NCBI RefSeq assembly: GCF_039978735.1
Contig: NZ_JBDWAS010000045.1
Coordinates: forward strand, 186,001 to 250,000
Direction: 5' to 3'
Origin: Maricaulis sp039978735
Lineage (GTDB): Bacteria > Pseudomonadota > Alphaproteobacteria > Caulobacterales > Maricaulaceae
DNA: 64,000 bases
Shown piece by piece: positions 61,376-64,000 of this stretch. The first letter of the stretch is position 1. Each line of letters begins with the position of its first letter. Under the pieces are notes generated by a model. That model had not been told where the DNA came from. It did not search any database and saw only the letters and a list, made by a program, of their open reading frames with translations. A program made the translations under genes and the position numbers.

Positions 61376-62701
61376 GTGAAAACCATTCTTCTGACCACTG
61401 CTGCGCTCGCGGTGGCAAGCGGTGCTGCTTCCGCGCAGGACCATGATGTCGAATACACGGCGCTGGGCCGTCACATCCGGGTCGACCCCGCGCTCACCGC
61501 GCAACTGGCCGATACCCAGGAAGGCCTGACCCAGGATGTCGCCTTTCTGCTGCGCGCGCGCCAGTCCGGCCAGATCGATCCGAACACGCTGACCCTGGGC
61601 GGTTTCTTCAAGGGCGCCTATTTCCACGAGACCACGGATACGGCCGGCAAATTCCCGATCCTCAACCGCTTTCCCGACCAGCACGGCTCCGGCGAGGAAA
61701 ACTCCGATTTCGTGATCAATGCCGCCGGCCTCACCTTCACCGGCGCCGTCGGCGACTGGCTGACCGGCTTCGTGCACACCGAGTATTCCGAGGTCACCTT
61801 CACGCGTGACCAGAACCAGTTCCAGACGCGCGAATACTATGCCGTTCTGGGCAATCTCGACGTGTTCGGCGGCTATCTGGCCTATGGCCGCAAGACGATC
61901 GATTTCGGCGAGCAGTTTGGCTACAACCCCTTCACCCACTCCATCAACCAGCACTTCTTCTGGGCTCTGGCCGACGAGCCGGTGCTGGAGCTGGGCTATA
62001 TCGCGGATACCTGGCGCGTCTCCGCCACGGCGGCGACCGGCGAGCGCATGCTGCGCACCGGCTATTCCACCGACCGGGATGGCGGTCTGGGCACGAATTT
62101 CGCCCTGAAGGCCGAACGCCGCTTCGACCTGGGCGACGACCGGGCCCTGCGCGTGTCGGCCAGCTATCTGCACGACACGATCTACAACAACAACTTCACC
62201 GCCCACACGGTGCAGGCCGTCGACCGTTTCTCGCCGCCCAACGCGCCGCTGCCGCCGCTGGTCTATATCGAATACCGCACCGGCCTGTGGGACATCGCCG
62301 CGGAATACACCACGCCGCGCTATGACTTCGCCGTGGAATACACGCGCTCGGCCGATGTCTGGTCGGCGACCGGCTTCGACACCGATACCGGTGCGGCCTT
62401 CGACGGCAACCGCCATCTCGACGCGCTCACCGTGATGGGCCGCTACCGCACCGAGCTTCTGGGCCATGACACCGATCTCAGCGCGATCTTCTCCCACACC
62501 ACGCTCGGCCCGGACAATACCGAGTTCGACGAGGCCTTCCAGCACGTGCTCGGCCTGGAAATGCACCTCACACCGCAGCTCGATCTGGGCGTGGAATACG
62601 TCTTCAATGACGGCTTCCAGCCCTTCGTCGGCATCCAGGACGTCTCCCTGTCCGGCGTCCAGTCCAATGTCGGCATCGTGGGGATCAAGGCGCGGTTCTG
62701 A
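61376..62701 (+). CDS. Beta-barrel outer-membrane protein, porin-like (possibly LbtU-like)
   Basis: 441 residues from GTG 61376 (AAAGGGGA ribosome-binding site), with signal peptide VKTILLTTAALAVASGAASA. Many alternating amphipathic strands (LGGFFKGAYFHE, VHTEYSEVTF, YLAYGRKTIDFGEQFGY, IEYRTGLWDIAAEYTT) ending in the barrel signature SNVGIVGIKARF with C-terminal Phe. The pattern is compatible with LbtU-type siderophore porins, but I am not certain. No TonB plug is present, so transport would be diffusive. Fur regulation is possible but no Fur box is obvious. Confidence 0.75.
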   Translation: MKTILLTTAALAVASGAASAQDHDVEYTALGRHIRVDPALTAQLADTQEGLTQDVAFLLRARQSGQIDPNTLTLGGFFKGAYFHETTDTAGKFPILNRFPDQHGSGEENSDFVINAAGLTFTGAVGDWLTGFVHTEYSEVTFTRDQNQFQTREYYAVLGNLDVFGGYLAYGRKTIDFGEQFGYNPFTHSINQHFFWALADEPVLELGYIADTWRVSATAATGERMLRTGYSTDRDGGLGTNFALKAERRFDLGDDRALRVSASYLHDTIYNNNFTAHTVQAVDRFSPPNAPLPPLVYIEYRTGLWDIAAEYTTPRYDFAVEYTRSADVWSATGFDTDTGAAFDGNRHLDALTVMGRYRTELLGHDTDLSAIFSHTTLGPDNTEFDEAFQHVLGLEMHLTPQLDLGVEYVFNDGFQPFVGIQDVSLSGVQSNVGIVGIKARF

Positions 62702-62786
62702 TCTGTCGCCGAAGTCGCGAGACGGGCCTTGCCGTTCGCCAGACGGTGAGGCCCGGTCTATCCCGCCGGGCGGGAGGTCCGGTGGG

Positions 62787-63773
62787 GTGACGTTGACGGC
62801 GCAGCAGCATGTCCAGGCGGCGATGGATTATATCGAGGCGCATCTCGATACGCCGTTGCCGCTCGACCGGGTCGCCGCTGCGGCCGGTCTGACGCGCTAT
62901 CATCTGCACCGGTTGTTCCAGGCCCATTATGGCGAAGGGCTGAAGGCCTATATCCGCAAGCGCCGTCTGACATGGGCGGCCGCCCGGCTGCGGAGCAGCG
63001 ACGTCCGTATCCTGGATCTCGCGCTCGATTGCGGGTTCGAGAGCCAGGCGGCTTTCTCCCGCGCATTCAAGGCCCTGTACGGTACGGCGCCGGGCCGCTA
63101 TCGCGCCCGGCCGGCGCAGCGTTATCAGTCCGGCCTGCGCCCGCCGACACCGCCCGGCCTTGCCCAGCGGCGCCGGGTTCTGCGCGACCCGCCGCAGCTG
63201 GTCGAGTGGACGCGACCGCTGCAGCTCGCCGGCCGGGGCATCGGTGTTGCCTTTGAAGACCAGGCCGCCGTCGAGGCCTTGTGGATGTCCGTTCTGGACG
63301 CCGAACCGCCCGCACCCGGCGACACGCTGTTCGGCGTCACCCTGGCCGACCATCCCGCCATCGCCGATACGCCGGACCGCTGCCTGGTCTATCTCGCCGC
63401 CCGGCCGCGTGAAGCGGGGGCAGAAGCCGGCGGCGCCGGGACGGGCGAAGGCGAGGCGGGCGAAGGCGCGCCGGAAGAAGGCGAGATCGCCCTCGACATC
63501 CCGGCGGGCCCCTATGCCGTCTTCGTCCATGACGGCCCGCTCGAAACCCTGCTCGATACGGTCAACTATGCCTGGGCCAGCTGGCTGCCGCGCAGCGGCT
63601 GGGTCAAGTCGGAGCGTCCGGACTTCGAGCGTTTCCGGGCCGATGCGATCCTGGGCGGGCCGGTGCGGGTGGAGTTGTGGGTGTCAGTTGAGCGCGCCGA
63701 TCGTGCCGGCGATGATGGCGATACCGGCCAGGGCGAACGCGCCGCCGAGAATGAGCCGCCGCGCACCGGCTGA
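62787..63773 (+). CDS. AraC-type regulator with GyrI-like effector domain
   Basis: 328 residues from GTG 62787 (GGGAGG ribosome-binding site). Two AraC helix-turn-helices at the N-terminus (LPLDRVAAAAGLTRYHLHRLFQAHYGEGLKAYIRKRRL; ILDLALDCGFESQAAFSRAFKALYGTAPGRYR), then a GyrI-like binding domain ending GGPVRVELWVSV. The Ala/Gly/Glu-rich stretch REAGAEAGGAGTGEGEAGEG is a low-complexity insert. The last 30 residues run past the usual domain end into the antisense overlap with the next gene. Effector unknown (SoxR/Rob-like logic). Confidence 0.85.
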   Translation: MTLTAQQHVQAAMDYIEAHLDTPLPLDRVAAAAGLTRYHLHRLFQAHYGEGLKAYIRKRRLTWAAARLRSSDVRILDLALDCGFESQAAFSRAFKALYGTAPGRYRARPAQRYQSGLRPPTPPGLAQRRRVLRDPPQLVEWTRPLQLAGRGIGVAFEDQAAVEALWMSVLDAEPPAPGDTLFGVTLADHPAIADTPDRCLVYLAARPREAGAEAGGAGTGEGEAGEGAPEEGEIALDIPAGPYAVFVHDGPLETLLDTVNYAWASWLPRSGWVKSERPDFERFRADAILGGPVRVELWVSVERADRAGDDGDTGQGERAAENEPPRTG

Positions 63774-64000
63774 CAGGGCGTGCGCGGGGGCGGGGTCCGG
63801 TTGCGGGCGGCGCAGGTCGCGGGCGGCGGAGCCGATGATGGCGAGGCCGAAGGCCAGCCCGGCAAGCTCGAACCCGATCAGGGCCGGCGACATCGGCGTC
63901 GGCGAGACCGGGAAGATGTGCAGCAGGTCGAGGGCGAAAATCGCGACATAGCCCAGCCCGTCGGCCATCACCCAGACCAGGATGTCGCGGCCGCCCCGGC
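63684..64000 (-). CDS. Membrane protein, N-terminus beyond the window
   Basis: Ends at 63684. Reading is open to the right edge, so the start probably lies outside, although GTG 63971 and ATG 63968 are in frame. Segments ADGLGYVAIFALDLLHIFPV, ALIGFELAGLAFGLAIIG and LILGGAFALAGIAIIAGTIGAL are membrane helices, separated by a basic loop. Family not recognised. It overlaps the 3' end of the AraC-type gene by 90 nt on the opposite strand. Confidence 0.5.
   Translation of the reverse strand, partial: RGGRDILVWVMADGLGYVAIFALDLLHIFPVSPTPMSPALIGFELAGLAFGLAIIGSAARDLRRPQPDPAPAHALSAGARRLILGGAFALAGIAIIAGTIGALN

Overview
This is chromosomal DNA from a high-GC alphaproteobacterium. The gene order is typical of the group: rsmI-yraN-BON lipoprotein-gshB; mutS-glnD-murJ-trpS; tsaB-rimI-fur; miaB-phoH-ybeY-hemolysin-type CBS protein-lnt-XRE-trmB; rimP-nusA-ylxR-infB and rbfA-truB-rpsO-pnp. 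The Fur protein has the alphaproteobacterial form without structural cysteines. The layout and protein style suggest the Caulobacter/Maricaulis/Hyphomonas side of the class. That placement is inference from memory of gene order, not a search result.

Layout. 1-8000: a truncated gene, AlkB, two tandem glycine-zipper lipoproteins, a secreted HExxH protein, a small membrane protein, an FMN/Fe-S glutamate-synthase-like enzyme, a serine beta-lactamase-fold hydrolase and an M48 protease. 7830-10404: grpE and hrcA on the minus strand, divergent from rph. 10463-12964: an esterase-like protein, an intergenic stretch with a large structured inverted repeat, and a membrane/regulator cassette (38-residue micro-protein, DUF2975 protein, YozG-like HTH). 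13140-19211: rdgB-hemW, an LpoA-like lipoprotein, then rsmI-yraN-BON lipoprotein-gshB. 19417-24861: comM, a hybrid histidine kinase with a 15-bp coding repeat, and ampG. 24864-35439: maeB divergent from mutS-glnD-murJ-trpS. 35547-41492: a copper-chaperone lipoprotein, stress and Fe-S proteins, a nitroreductase, tsaB-rimI-fur and a Tet-type efflux pump. 41603-48253: miaB to trmB.

48254-50270 is a small island of visibly lower GC between trmB and rimP. It carries a zinc-ribbon micro-protein and a translationally coupled pair: a protein with an RNase H-like look and a eukaryotic-type Ser/Thr kinase. I do not recognise this pair as a described system, and it is the best candidate here for something new. 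After it come rimP-nusA-ylxR-infB, two tandem secreted NTF2-like genes on the opposite strand that split the usual operon, then rbfA-truB-rpsO-pnp, a beta-barrel outer-membrane protein, an AraC/GyrI-type regulator and a partial membrane protein.

Most of the window is informational and housekeeping: translation initiation and ribosome maturation, tRNA modification, RNA decay, mismatch repair, PII signalling, envelope lipoprotein and peptidoglycan biogenesis, and redox/metal homeostasis. I found no tRNA, rRNA, CRISPR array, insertion sequence or prophage. Start sites were chosen from ribosome-binding sites, signal peptides and family length, and several differ from the longest open frame.
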